Source: Bacillota bacterium
GTDB taxonomy: Bacteria > Bacillota > Clostridia > Acetivibrionales > DSM-1351
Length of the DNA: 54,444 nt
Assembly (NCBI GenBank): GCA_023433945.1
Contig: JAEYTP010000048.1
Coordinates: 1 to 54,444 of the forward strand
Direction of reading: 5' to 3'
Of this stretch, positions 25,221 through 34,647 are shown piece after piece. Under the pieces are notes generated by a model. That model made no database searches. It saw only the letters and a program-made list of their open reading frames with translations, and had not been told where the DNA came from. The translations under genes were made by a program, and so were the position numbers. Each line of letters opens with the position of its first letter. Within the stretch, counting starts at the first letter, position 1.

Positions 25221-25634
25221 TTGGAAAATTTACATTTGAGCGGACTTATGCGGTTTTTTATTATAAGACTGGTAATACTTAGTTGTGTTATATTAGTTAT
25301 TATTGTGATAACCCAAAGACATAGTACAATTGCTGCTATTATTTTTTATCTTTCAGGGGTTGTATTATCAGCAATACGAATTAGTATACTAGAAGGTATA
25401 CTTAAAAGATTAACTAATATTTGCACAAAGAAACAATTAGTATCACAAAGTATTTTTTGGTATATATTGAGCCTTCTTGCAATAGCGCTTCTACTGTTAA
25501 TGTCAGTTACAGTTAGCATAGAAACAATGATTTGTGCACTTATAGGAGTATTATCTTTGTTAATAATTATAGTGGTTAACACTATTACGGAGCTAATTGG
25601 TGTTACGCACAATGGATTTGGAAGCAAGCTTTAG
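25221..25634 (+). CDS. atpI: ATP synthase protein I-like membrane protein
   Basis: A 137-aa protein with four hydrophobic segments, positioned as the first gene of the atp operon. AtpI proteins help c-ring assembly. Sequence similarity within the family is low, so the call rests mainly on topology, length and position. TTG start after GGAGAG. The next gene, atpB, starts 15 bp after the stop behind a GGGGGATG-type site. Confidence 0.8.
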   Translation: MENLHLSGLMRFFIIRLVILSCVILVIIVITQRHSTIAAIIFYLSGVVLSAIRISILEGILKRLTNICTKKQLVSQSIFWYILSLLAIALLLLMSVTVSIETMICALIGVLSLLIIIVVNTITELIGVTHNGFGSKL

Positions 25635-25649
25635 GGGGATGATTGCAGT

Positions 25650-26357
25650 ATGAACTTAAGCGAAAAAATTATTGAAGCAACACGGACAAAAGTACTATTT
25701 GAGATTGATTTTTTGGGGTTAAGGATACCCATACCCGATGTAGTTCTAACTATGTGGATTATTATGGCAGTTATGGTTGGCTTAGCAATTTGGCTCACCA
25801 GAAACCTAAAACCAGTCCCTAGTAAGCGACAAAATATAGCAGAAGTAATTGTAAATTTTATAAACGATCTTGTAAAAGACGCCATTGGACATCACTGGAG
25901 ACCATTCGCACCATATCTTGGCACAATTCTATTATTTTTGGTATTTGCAAATACCATATCTATATTCAATGTTATTCCTGGAGAAGCATTCAAACTAAAA
26001 CCACCCACTAAAAACATAAACGTTACAGGATGTATGGCCATTATGTCAATCATATTGGTTTTATTCGCATCTATACGCTTCAAGAAATTTAGCGGTTGGC
26101 TAAAAAGTTTGGTCAAACCTATACCGGTAATGTTACCTTTTAATGTACTTGAATATGGTATTAAACCGTTATCTTTAGCACTTCGTATGTATGGAAACAT
26201 CTTAGGGGCTTTCATTATTATGGAGCTTATATATTTGGTATTTCCGCCTGTTATACCGGCAGTACTTAGTATTTATTTTGATTTGTTTGACGGTTTACTT
26301 CAGGCGTATGTATTTGTATTTCTGACATCTTTATACATTGGCGAAGCTGTAGAATAA
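25650..26357 (+). CDS. atpB: ATP synthase F0 subunit a
   Basis: Subunit a (235 aa) provides the half-channels for ion flow. The essential arginine is in PLSLALRMYGNILGA. Five or six hydrophobic segments are visible. The N-terminal DFLGLRIPIPDVVLTMW and the NVIPGEAFKLKPPTKNINVT region are typical. It is followed by atpE after a GGGGGTG site. Confidence 0.97.
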   Translation: MNLSEKIIEATRTKVLFEIDFLGLRIPIPDVVLTMWIIMAVMVGLAIWLTRNLKPVPSKRQNIAEVIVNFINDLVKDAIGHHWRPFAPYLGTILLFLVFANTISIFNVIPGEAFKLKPPTKNINVTGCMAIMSIILVLFASIRFKKFSGWLKSLVKPIPVMLPFNVLEYGIKPLSLALRMYGNILGAFIIMELIYLVFPPVIPAVLSIYFDLFDGLLQAYVFVFLTSLYIGEAVE

Positions 26358-26369
26358 GGGGGTGAAATT

Positions 26370-26597
26370 ATGGATCAAGGATTAATAGCAATTGCAGCGG
26401 CAATTGCCGTATTTACAGGACTTGGAGCAGGTGTAGGTATCGGTATTGCTACTGGTAAGGCAGCAGAGAGCACAGCAAGACAGCCTGAGGCAGCAAATCA
26501 GATTAGAACTGTAACTCTTCTTGGAGCAGTTCTTTCAGAGGCAACAGCGATTTACGGGTTACTTATTGCAATACTAATGTGGTTGAAGCTAGGCTAA
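26370..26597 (+). CDS. atpE: ATP synthase F0 subunit c
   Basis: The 75-aa c-ring subunit is a two-helix hairpin with a glycine-rich first helix (GLGAGVGIGIATGKAAEST), the RQPEA loop and the carboxylate in TM2 (VLSEATAIYGLL). Relative to the sodium-type c subunit of Ilyobacter, the Gln of TM1 is Ile here and the Ser after the carboxylate is Ala. A proton-coupled ring is therefore predicted. A strong SD (AAGGGGGTGA) upstream and a stem-loop downstream fit its need for high expression. Confidence 0.97.
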   Translation: MDQGLIAIAAAIAVFTGLGAGVGIGIATGKAAESTARQPEAANQIRTVTLLGAVLSEATAIYGLLIAILMWLKLG

Positions 26598-26617
26598 AAG
26601 TTGTTTGCAATTTATAT

Positions 26618-26650
26618 CTGTGGGAGCACATACCTAATGTGCTTCCACAG
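26618..26650 (+). promoter_or_regulatory. Intercistronic stem-loop between atpE and atpF
   Basis: CTGTGGGAGCACAT and ATGTGCTTCCACAG form a 14-pair stem with one G-U pair and a five-base loop. No T-run follows, so it is not a standard terminator. Likely roles are protection of the atpE 3' end from decay or partial attenuation, giving more subunit c than downstream subunits (inference). Confidence 0.75.
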
Positions 26651-26705
26651 GTAGATTAGTTAATTGATGTGCCTTTATGCATGTTATTTCGAAAGGATGA
26701 TAGGT

Positions 26706-27188
26706 ATGCTCGAGCTAGAAAAATATACGTTTATATTTGTTGCAATCAATCTTTTAATTCTTTACTTTTTAATGAAAAAGATTTTGTTCAAGCCTATAAC
26801 AAAATTTATGGATGATAGAAAAAATTCAATAGAGCACGCCTTGGATGATGCTGAAAAGGCAAAGGTTGAAGCTGCAGAAGTCAGAAAAGAGTATGAGGAA
26901 CAGATTAAAAATGTAAAATCTGATTGCGATAAACTTTTGGAAGAAGCGAGGGTTCGTGCTTCACGAGAGTATGACGAAATGATATCCGCTGCAAAGAAGG
27001 ATGTTGAGGCTGTCCTCCAAAAAGGTAGAAATGATATTGAAAGAGAACGTCAAGAAATGCTAAAGCAGGTTAAGCAGCAGGTCGCTGTGCTCGCTATCGC
27101 AACGGCTTCAAAGCTAGTGCAGGCAAATATGGATTCGGACACAAATAAAAATCTAGTGGATAGATTTATTGATGAGGCAGGTGCTTAA
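26706..27188 (+). CDS. atpF: ATP synthase F0 subunit b
   Basis: Subunit b (160 aa) is the peripheral stalk: one N-terminal membrane helix (YTFIFVAINLLILYFLMKKILF) and a long charged coiled coil. The start is ATG 26706 (MLELEKY) after GAAAGGATGATAGG; upstream in-frame ATGs (from 26664) would add a charged, cysteine-containing tail and are rejected. It ends two bases before atpH. Confidence 0.96.
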   Translation: MLELEKYTFIFVAINLLILYFLMKKILFKPITKFMDDRKNSIEHALDDAEKAKVEAAEVRKEYEEQIKNVKSDCDKLLEEARVRASREYDEMISAAKKDVEAVLQKGRNDIERERQEMLKQVKQQVAVLAIATASKLVQANMDSDTNKNLVDRFIDEAGA

Positions 27189-27190
27189 GT

Positions 27191-27718
27191 ATGCCTTTAG
27201 TAGAAAAAAGATATGCAGAGGCTTTGCTATTGCTCTCTGGGTCGAGTTTATTCAAATACAAAGAAGAACTTGCGGGATTTGTAGATATCTATAAGCAGGA
27301 TAAAGAACTTAGAGCTTTTCTGCTTAACCCGACAATAAAGTCAAATAAGAAGCAGCAATTGTTAACTAATGTATTTAAATCAAGTCTTGAACCCAATGTG
27401 CTTAAATTTTTACTTCTGCTGATAGAAAAGCAGAGGCTGATTTATATAGAAAGTATATATAATCAATACGTTAAGCTAGCTCATGAGATTGCGAACATAA
27501 TTGATATGAAAATAATATCTGCAAATCCATTGACGGAACTGCAGGTTGAAGCAATAAAAAATAGATATATATTGAAGTACAAGGCATCTTCTGCTAATGC
27601 CCAAATTATTTTGGACCAAGAGCTTATTGGCGGTGTCAAGGTTGTAATTGGAGACAAGGTATATGACGGCAGTATTAAAGGACAAATTGATTCTCTCAAG
27701 GAATTGATAGTGAAGTAG
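27191..27718 (+). CDS. atpH: ATP synthase F1 subunit delta
   Basis: Delta (175 aa) links the b stalk to the top of F1. The family signature near the C-terminus (DQELIGGVKVVIGDKVYDGSI) and the N-terminal RYAEALLLL are clear. It starts two bases after atpF, so translation is probably coupled. Confidence 0.97.
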   Translation: MPLVEKRYAEALLLLSGSSLFKYKEELAGFVDIYKQDKELRAFLLNPTIKSNKKQQLLTNVFKSSLEPNVLKFLLLLIEKQRLIYIESIYNQYVKLAHEIANIIDMKIISANPLTELQVEAIKNRYILKYKASSANAQIILDQELIGGVKVVIGDKVYDGSIKGQIDSLKELIVK

Positions 27719-27778
27719 TTTATGTAATGAATATTGGTACTGCAATGCAGTACTTTAACAAAATTATGGGGTGATATG

Positions 27779-29287
27779 ATGAGTCTTAGGCCAGAGGAAA
27801 TTAGCTCAATAATAAAGCAGCAAATTGAGAGCTTCGGTACATCAGTTAAAACTGACGATGTAGGCTATGTGCTCCAATCCGGTGATGGTATTGCCAGAAT
27901 CTATGGCTTGCAGTCCTGTATGTCGGGTGAGCTGTTGCAGTTTGACAACGGTGTATATGGAATGGCACTGAATCTTGAAGAAGACAACGTAGGATGCGTT
28001 GTTCTTGGTAATGACACAGAGATTAAGGAGGGCTCAACTGTCAAGAGAACCGGTACTACAGTTCAGGTACCAGTTGGTGATGACTTGATTGGGCGTGTTG
28101 TTGATCCTTTAGGAAAGCCTATAGATGGAAAAGGAGACATTGTCGCTAAGGCATACAGACCTGTTGACTTTACAGCACCGGGTGTTATAGATAGAAAAAG
28201 TGTTAACAAGCCTCTACAGACAGGTATTATGGCAATAGATGCCCTTATTCCAATAGGGAGAGGTCAGAGAGAATTGATAATTGGCGACAGGCAGACAGGT
28301 AAGACTGCAATTGCCATTGATACTATTATCAATCAAAAAGGTAAGGACATTATCTGTGTATACGTTGCGATTGGTCAAAAAGCCTCCGTTATTGCAGGTA
28401 TAGTCGAAACACTAGAAAGATACGGTGCGATGGATTATTCCATAGTTGTTGCATCTACTGCAAGTGACATGGCTTCTGTTCAGTACCTAGCCCCATACTC
28501 GGGTTGTGCCATGGCAGAAGAATTTATGTATAATCAGCACAAGGATGTTCTAATAATATATGATGATCTATCCAAGCATGCTGTTGCTTACAGAGCAATG
28601 TCTCTGTTGCTCAGAAGACCACCAGGAAGAGAAGCATATCCAGGTGATGTTTTCTATCTGCACTCAAGATTACTTGAACGTGCAGCAAAGCTGTCAGATG
28701 CTTTGGGGGGCGGCTCAATTACAGCGCTTCCGATAATTGAGACACTCGCAGGTGACGTTGCCGCATATATACCTACAAATGTTATTTCTATAACCGACGG
28801 ACAGATATATCTTGAGTCAGAGCTGTTTTTTGCGGGACAAAGACCAGCTGTAAATGTTGGACTTTCAGTATCAAGAGTTGGTGGTTCTGCTCAGATAAAG
28901 GCTATGAAAAAGATAGCAGGTCCGCTTAGAATAAACCTTGCCCAGTATAGAGAGCTTGCAGTATTTGCGAGGTTTGGCTCAGATCTTGATAAGATGACGC
29001 AGGACAAGCTTACACAAGGTGAGAGATTGGTTGAGACACTCAAGCAGCCCCAATATTCTCCTCTTTCGGTTGAAGAACAGGTTGTTATACTATATGCAGC
29101 TACAGGTAAGTTCCTCATGGATATGTCTGTCAGCAAGGTAAAAAAGTTTAATAGTGAATTAGTTAGATTTATTAAAGACAGATACCCTCAGATATTTAAC
29201 TTTATTTCTGAGACAGGAGATGTAGATGACGAAATTATGGACTTAATGAAAACTGCTGTAGACGAGTTTAAGGCTCAGTTCTCCTAA
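27779..29287 (+). CDS. atpA: ATP synthase F1 subunit alpha
   Basis: Alpha (502 aa) is the non-catalytic nucleotide-binding subunit. It shows the N-terminal MSLRPEEISSIIKQQI, the P-loop GDRQTGKTAIAID and the signature region SVSRVGGSAQ. Two consecutive ATGs occur at 27776 and 27779. The second gives the family N-terminus and better spacing to GGGGTGA. The length is standard. Confidence 0.98.
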   Translation: MSLRPEEISSIIKQQIESFGTSVKTDDVGYVLQSGDGIARIYGLQSCMSGELLQFDNGVYGMALNLEEDNVGCVVLGNDTEIKEGSTVKRTGTTVQVPVGDDLIGRVVDPLGKPIDGKGDIVAKAYRPVDFTAPGVIDRKSVNKPLQTGIMAIDALIPIGRGQRELIIGDRQTGKTAIAIDTIINQKGKDIICVYVAIGQKASVIAGIVETLERYGAMDYSIVVASTASDMASVQYLAPYSGCAMAEEFMYNQHKDVLIIYDDLSKHAVAYRAMSLLLRRPPGREAYPGDVFYLHSRLLERAAKLSDALGGGSITALPIIETLAGDVAAYIPTNVISITDGQIYLESELFFAGQRPAVNVGLSVSRVGGSAQIKAMKKIAGPLRINLAQYRELAVFARFGSDLDKMTQDKLTQGERLVETLKQPQYSPLSVEEQVVILYAATGKFLMDMSVSKVKKFNSELVRFIKDRYPQIFNFISETGDVDDEIMDLMKTAVDEFKAQFS

Positions 29288-29442
29288 GTACGTGGATATA
29301 AGTCTTAAAAACAATGGTTTCATCCTAAGTATAGGTTTTTATTAAGTAAACAGATAAAAACAGAAAACTTGTTTTGATTGGAATATTTAAAAATATGTAA
29401 TAACTTGTGCTGTGTAATTACAGTAGAATGGTGGTATTTCAT

Positions 29443-30324
29443 ATGGCCAACAATATGCGTGAAATTAAATCGCGTATCAAGAGTATAAGCGAAACCCGGC
29501 AAATAACCAAAGCCATGAAATTAATATCTGCATCAAAGTTAAAGAGGGCAAGAGCACAGTTAGAGCAAACCTTACCGTACTTTAACAAGGTAAGGGAGAC
29601 AATTGCCGATATTCTTATTCATAGCGGTGATGTAGAGAGTGCTTATTTTGACATAAGAAGTGAAAAAGAGGGTAAAAAGAAGGCATATATTGTTCTTACA
29701 GGGGACAATGGAATGTCAGGTGGATACAACAGCAACATAATCAAGCTTACCGAGCAAGCTATAAGTAAGGACAGGGAAAACTCATATTTGCTTGTAGCTG
29801 GAAATACAGGTAGGACGTATTTCAAAAATAAAAAGTATAATGTACACTCGGAATTTGATTATGCAGTTCAGAATCCTACTGTATACAGGGCAAGAGAAAT
29901 TGCTGAGAAAATACTAAAGCTATACAATGATAAAGAGGTAGATGAGGTATATATAATATTTACATTAATGGTTTCGGCTATAAATCTCCAACCTACAAAA
30001 ATTCAGCTTTTACCTCTTGAAGTAAATGCCCTCATGGAGGGGGTTTCTGAAAGGGTTAAAATAGACCAAAAGCTGAACTATGAACCTTCACCTTCGGCTG
30101 TTTTAGATGTATTAATACCAAGCTATATAAAGGGTATTATATATGGAACCTTTGTTGAAGCCTTTACTAGTGAGCAAAATGCAAGAATGACAGCAATGGA
30201 TAATGCAACATCAAATGCAGATGAGATGCTTCAAAAGCTTAATCTTTATTACAATAGAGCGAGACAGGCTGCAATTACTCAGGAAATCTCCGAAATTGTT
30301 GGTGGTGCTGCAGCATTGAAGTAA
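29443..30324 (+). CDS. atpG: ATP synthase F1 subunit gamma
   Basis: Gamma (293 aa) is the rotating shaft. The N-terminal MREIKSRIKSISETRQITKA and the C-terminal signature ITQEISEIVGGAAALK are diagnostic. ATG 29443 gives the usual MANNMREIK start; upstream in-frame codons are ignored. The 155-bp gap after atpA has no feature I can name. Confidence 0.97.
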   Translation: MANNMREIKSRIKSISETRQITKAMKLISASKLKRARAQLEQTLPYFNKVRETIADILIHSGDVESAYFDIRSEKEGKKKAYIVLTGDNGMSGGYNSNIIKLTEQAISKDRENSYLLVAGNTGRTYFKNKKYNVHSEFDYAVQNPTVYRAREIAEKILKLYNDKEVDEVYIIFTLMVSAINLQPTKIQLLPLEVNALMEGVSERVKIDQKLNYEPSPSAVLDVLIPSYIKGIIYGTFVEAFTSEQNARMTAMDNATSNADEMLQKLNLYYNRARQAAITQEISEIVGGAAALK

Positions 30325-30385
30325 TAAAAATTGGAGAATATATTAAATACTTACAGGAAAACTATTTTGATGGGAGATGATTAAA

Positions 30386-31777
30386 TTGGCTGAGAGTACT
30401 GGAGTAATTGTATCAGTCATCGGACCTGTACTTGATATAAGATTTGAGAACGGCAATTTGCCAAATATCTATAACGCAGTTAAAATTCCTACTGACAACG
30501 GAACCATTACGGTAGAGGTTATACAACATCTTGGTAACGATACAGTAAGGTGTGTTGCAATGTCTTCAACTGATGGATTAGTCAGAGGGATGAAGGCACA
30601 AGATACAGGTGACCCTATTATGGTTCCTGTAGGCAAGGAAGTACTAAGCAGAGTATTCAATGTTTTGGGCGAGCCTGTTGATAAGGGGCCTGCTGTTAAT
30701 GCTACAACATATCTACCTATACATAGGCCTGCTCCGTCCTTTGAGGACCAAAGGCCTTCTACAGAAATACTTGAAACTGGCATTAAGGTTGTTGATCTGC
30801 TTGCGCCATATGCAAAGGGTGGTAAGATCGGGTTGTTTGGTGGTGCAGGAGTAGGTAAGACTGTATTAATTATGGAGCTTATCAGAAATATTGCTACCGA
30901 ACATGGTGGATATTCAATATTTACAGGTGTTGGAGAGAGAACAAGAGAAGGAAATGACCTGTGGCATGACATGAATGACTCAGGCGTTATATCAAAGACA
31001 GCCATGGTGTTTGGACAGATGAATGAACCACCTGGAGCAAGAATGAGAGTTGGTCTTTCAGGGCTTACAATGGCTGAATATTTCAGAGATGAAATGGGAC
31101 AGGATGTACTGCTATTTATAGATAATATATTTAGATTTGTACAGGCTGGTTCAGAGGTTTCTGCATTGCTTGGACGTGTACCTTCAGCAGTTGGTTATCA
31201 GCCAACACTTGCTAACGAAGTAGGCGCTCTCCAAGAAAGAATAGCATCAACAAAGAAGGGCTCAATTACATCCGTTCAAGCTGTATATGTACCTGCGGAT
31301 GACCTCACTGACCCTGCACCTGCTACTACTTTTGCTCATCTCGATGCCACAACGGTTTTGAGCAGAGATATTGTTGCGATGGGTATTTACCCTGCAGTCG
31401 ATCCTCTAGAGTCTACCTCTAGAATACTTGATCCTAAGGTCGTAGGAGAAGAACACTACAATGTTGCAAGACGTGTACAGGAAGTATTACAGAGAAACAA
31501 GGAACTTCAGGATATTATAGCAATACTTGGTATGGATGAACTATCAGAGGAAGACAAGCTCACAGTGTTTAGAGCAAGAAAGATTCAAAGATATTTGTCA
31601 CAACCATTCCACGTAGCCGAACAATATGTTGGTTACAAAGGTAGATATGTTCCTCTCAAGGAAACAATACGCGGCTTCAAGGAAATAATTGACGGCAAGA
31701 TGGATAACATTCCAGAGGCATGCTTCTACATGAAGGGTACTATTGATGAAGTATATGAGGATGCAAAGGGGATGTAG
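30386..31777 (+). CDS. atpD: ATP synthase F1 subunit beta
   Basis: Beta (463 aa) is the catalytic subunit. The P-loop GGAGVGKTV, the catalytic-glutamate segment GVGERTREGNDLWHDM and the ATP synthase alpha/beta signature PAVDPLESTS are all present. TTG at 30386 is preferred because GGGAG (30372-30376) is nine bases upstream. The ATG at 30377 abuts that SD directly and is unlikely to be used. Confidence 0.98.
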   Translation: MAESTGVIVSVIGPVLDIRFENGNLPNIYNAVKIPTDNGTITVEVIQHLGNDTVRCVAMSSTDGLVRGMKAQDTGDPIMVPVGKEVLSRVFNVLGEPVDKGPAVNATTYLPIHRPAPSFEDQRPSTEILETGIKVVDLLAPYAKGGKIGLFGGAGVGKTVLIMELIRNIATEHGGYSIFTGVGERTREGNDLWHDMNDSGVISKTAMVFGQMNEPPGARMRVGLSGLTMAEYFRDEMGQDVLLFIDNIFRFVQAGSEVSALLGRVPSAVGYQPTLANEVGALQERIASTKKGSITSVQAVYVPADDLTDPAPATTFAHLDATTVLSRDIVAMGIYPAVDPLESTSRILDPKVVGEEHYNVARRVQEVLQRNKELQDIIAILGMDELSEEDKLTVFRARKIQRYLSQPFHVAEQYVGYKGRYVPLKETIRGFKEIIDGKMDNIPEACFYMKGTIDEVYEDAKGM

Positions 31778-31787
31778 GAGGTAAAAC

Positions 31788-32189
31788 ATGGCTACATTTT
31801 ACTTGGAAGTTATCACACCTGAAAGAAAGTTTTTTCAAGGCGATGTTGAATGTCTGATTTTCAAATCGGCAGATGGTGAGATTGGAGTTTATCCGCAGCA
31901 TGCACCTATTGTAACAACAGTTGAAGTGGGTGATATCAGGATAAATCAGGGCGGCAAATGGATTGAGGCTGTAGTTACACAGGGCTTTGCTGAGATAACC
32001 CCTGATAAGGTAATTTTGTTAACAGGTACAGCAGAACTGCCGGAAGAAATAGATGTAAATAGAGCAAAAGCAGCTAAACAGCGTGCTGAAGAACGTCTCC
32101 AAAGGCAGTTAAGTCAGGTGGAGAACATACGCTCAAGAGCAGCGCTTGCTAGAGCTATGGCAAGACTTAGGGTTACAAAGCATAAGTAA
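31788..32189 (+). CDS. atpC: ATP synthase F1 subunit epsilon
   Basis: Epsilon (133 aa) couples the rotor and inhibits ATPase activity. It has the N-terminal beta-sandwich (FYLEVITPERKFFQGDVECL, GEIGVYPQHAPIVTTVE) and a C-terminal helical hairpin rich in R and A. AGGAGG precedes the start 10 bp after atpD. It is the last atp gene. No strong terminator follows, so read-through into the surface-protein genes is possible. Confidence 0.97.
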   Translation: MATFYLEVITPERKFFQGDVECLIFKSADGEIGVYPQHAPIVTTVEVGDIRINQGGKWIEAVVTQGFAEITPDKVILLTGTAELPEEIDVNRAKAAKQRAEERLQRQLSQVENIRSRAALARAMARLRVTKHK

Positions 32190-32202
32190 CTTAAATTTAA
32201 TG

Positions 32203-32287
32203 AATTGGTAATACTTATGTAAATTAAAATCTAAAATTTTTGAGGGATTTTGCCGATATACTTCAATAATACCAATTATGGGGGTAT
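32203..32287 (+). promoter_or_regulatory. Alternative-pairing leader before the FnIII/SLH gene
   Basis: AATTGGTA (32203-32210) is perfectly complementary to TACCAATT (32270-32277). The same TACC can instead pair locally as ATACC (32269-32273) with GGTAT (32283-32287), covering the GGGGG ribosome binding site. The two pairings exclude each other. The local stem is only five pairs, so this is a weak candidate. Confidence 0.3.
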
Positions 32288-32292
32288 ATCTT

Positions 32293-34647
32293 TTGTTTTT
32301 TATGAGGAAAAATAGGTTAATAAAAACTAAATATTTCGCATGGCTTCTAATTGTTTGCTTAACAATACAGTACCTGCCTGCATTCACTCAGTATGCCGAT
32401 GCAGCAACGCTGTATGATATTAAGGCTACAATTGTCAACAAAAATTTAGTATATCTTGAATGGCAGGATGCATATTCTGATGAGAAGTCGTATAGAGTAG
32501 ATAGAAAAACCGATTCTGGAGAATTTGTCCAGATTGCATATCTATCTTCTAACAGTACGCTTTATTATGATAATTCTGTAACAGAAGGTCATACATATAC
32601 ATACCGAATTAGAGTGGAAAATGCCTCATATATTCTAAATGCACATACCGAAGAGGTTTCGCTATCTACCACTGACATTGAAAGACCCAATTCTTTGATA
32701 GTGACAACACAAGGGCCTGGACAAATAGACCTGAAGTGGACCTATGACAATCAAAAGGCATATAACACAATAATTGAGAGAAGAAGTGAGCAGGAAACAA
32801 ACTGGTATACCATTGCACAGATAACAAGTGGGCAAACAACCTACAGTGACAAGTCTGTCCAGTCAGGTGTTAAGTATTATTATAAAGTCAGAGCATACTC
32901 CATGAGTAATATAAAAACAAGTGCATACCCTGATGAATATACCGGCACAGGTGCTTATACTCTACTCAATAAACCAACAGAATTGTTTGGCTTTGCCATT
33001 ACTCAATATCAGATTCAGCTGGAGTGGCAGGATAACTCCTATGAGACTGCATTTATTATTGAGAGAAGAGCTCCTAGTGAAGGCGTTTTCAAAGAGATTG
33101 CAGTAGTACCTCAAAATACCGTAAGTTATATTGATACAGTCAAAGATACAAATGTAGTATATGCCTATCGAGTAAAGGCAGCTACCGGAACTAGCGTTTC
33201 TGAGTACTCAGATATATTATCAGTTACCAGTACATATCTAAGAGCACCATCATATTTACAGGTGCTGTGTTTGCAAGATGAAGATGGATTATATAACAAG
33301 CTTACATGGTCAGACTTTTCAGAGGATGAAACTGCCTTTGAGGTTTGGAGAAAAGCTAGTAGCAAGGGTATATGGGAGAAGATATCCGAACCGGGGAGAA
33401 ATGCATCTATTTACTTTGACCGCACAATACTTGAAGGTGAGACATATTCATACAAATTAAGAGCAAAAATTTACAACAATAGCGTATATTCTGATTATTC
33501 AAATGAGATTACAATTTGGACCTCAAAACTGAATTCTCCCGAGGAACTACGGTACAGCATCATAGACACCAACAAGGTGCAACTTAGCTGGAGTGGGACA
33601 AGCGGTATAGATACAAACTACAAGGTTGAAAAAAAGCTTGGGGAGTCAGGAACCTGGTATGAAGTTGCCACTCTTGAAGCTACAACCAAAACGTATACTG
33701 ATGTTAGTGTAACTACCAAAGAGACGATATATTACAGAGTAAAAATACAGGACAAAAATAATACTGCCAACTATAGCAATGAATTAATAGTATCTCTGCA
33801 ACCACCTGCAGCTGCAACTAATGTTAAAGCAACTCCAATATCGTTTAACCAAATTAGACTAACATGGACTGATAACGCCTTTAATGAAAACGAATATGTT
33901 ATTGAGGCAATGCAGTTTTATAACTTTAGAGAAGTGGGAAGAGTCAGTGGCAACACTACAACTTTTGTTCATAAGGGATTATCCCCAAATGCAACGGTTA
34001 CATATAGAATTACTGGTGTTAATGGCGTAAATAAGGGTGAATATTCCAAAACAGCAGTTGCTTCAACACCAGCAAGGGTATTGTATTCGGATGTGTATGA
34101 CAACAAAACGTATTCTACGGCGGTTGCTACATTGGCTAGTATGGGTGTATTTAGCGCAACTCCGGGTAAGGCATTTAAGCCGGATGAAACAATTACCAGA
34201 GCGGAATTCTGTTCCATACTTATTAGGAGCTTAGAACTTGGGAAAAGCTCAGCAGGAAGATTTGCAGATGTATCACCTTCAAACACATACTATAGTGAGC
34301 TAGTGACGGCTGCTCGCTTGGGTATAATGATTCCTGACAAAGATAACAAGCTACATCCAAATAATAAGATAACAAGGGAACAAGCCCTAATAATGGTATC
34401 AAGGGCAATGCAACAAAAGGGAACACCACTGCCTGAACAGAACAGTAATATTCTCAGACAGTATTTTGACTACAACAATGTTTCAGGCTACGCAGTGCCT
34501 AGTGTTTCAGCAGTATGCGGGGCCAAGCTGTACGAAGGAGAAACTTTAAACGGGAGAAAATACCTGTACATGAAAAATCAATTATCCAGAGCACAGGCAG
34601 CACAACTTTTGTATAATGCCACGCAATACCTAATGGGAGGGAACTAA
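32293..34647 (+). CDS. Secreted protein with six fibronectin type III and three SLH domains
   Basis: A 784-aa cell-surface protein. The signal peptide runs from MRKNRLIKTKYFAWLLIVCL to about ADAAT. Six FnIII-like modules of about 90 aa follow (each with a W in LEWQD, LKWTY, LEWQD, LTWSD, LSWSG, LTWTD and a YxYRVxA-type strand). Three C-terminal SLH domains carry ITRAEFCSIL, ITREQALIMVSRAM and LSRAQAAQLLYN, which normally bind pyruvylated wall polymer. TTG 32293 follows GGGGG (32280-32284); the ATG at 32302 gives a plain signal peptide but its spacing is long. The next gene begins right after the stop, so the two are coupled. Confidence 0.88.
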   Translation: MFFMRKNRLIKTKYFAWLLIVCLTIQYLPAFTQYADAATLYDIKATIVNKNLVYLEWQDAYSDEKSYRVDRKTDSGEFVQIAYLSSNSTLYYDNSVTEGHTYTYRIRVENASYILNAHTEEVSLSTTDIERPNSLIVTTQGPGQIDLKWTYDNQKAYNTIIERRSEQETNWYTIAQITSGQTTYSDKSVQSGVKYYYKVRAYSMSNIKTSAYPDEYTGTGAYTLLNKPTELFGFAITQYQIQLEWQDNSYETAFIIERRAPSEGVFKEIAVVPQNTVSYIDTVKDTNVVYAYRVKAATGTSVSEYSDILSVTSTYLRAPSYLQVLCLQDEDGLYNKLTWSDFSEDETAFEVWRKASSKGIWEKISEPGRNASIYFDRTILEGETYSYKLRAKIYNNSVYSDYSNEITIWTSKLNSPEELRYSIIDTNKVQLSWSGTSGIDTNYKVEKKLGESGTWYEVATLEATTKTYTDVSVTTKETIYYRVKIQDKNNTANYSNELIVSLQPPAAATNVKATPISFNQIRLTWTDNAFNENEYVIEAMQFYNFREVGRVSGNTTTFVHKGLSPNATVTYRITGVNGVNKGEYSKTAVASTPARVLYSDVYDNKTYSTAVATLASMGVFSATPGKAFKPDETITRAEFCSILIRSLELGKSSAGRFADVSPSNTYYSELVTAARLGIMIPDKDNKLHPNNKITREQALIMVSRAMQQKGTPLPEQNSNILRQYFDYNNVSGYAVPSVSAVCGAKLYEGETLNGRKYLYMKNQLSRAQAAQLLYNATQYLMGGN

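Noticed and set aside
26370..26597. Sodium-type c-ring
   Set aside because: The Gln in helix 1 and the Ser after the carboxylate, which mark sodium binding, are Ile and Ala.
26618..26650. Terminator inside the atp operon
   Set aside because: The stem is strong but no T-run follows and the operon continues with atpF.
27738..27754. GTACTG/CAGTAC palindrome before atpA as an operator
   Set aside because: It is short and I see no promoter next to it; chance is likely.
30469..31005. 178-codon antisense frame in atpD
   Set aside because: It is a shadow of the strongly conserved atpD coding strand with no independent signals.
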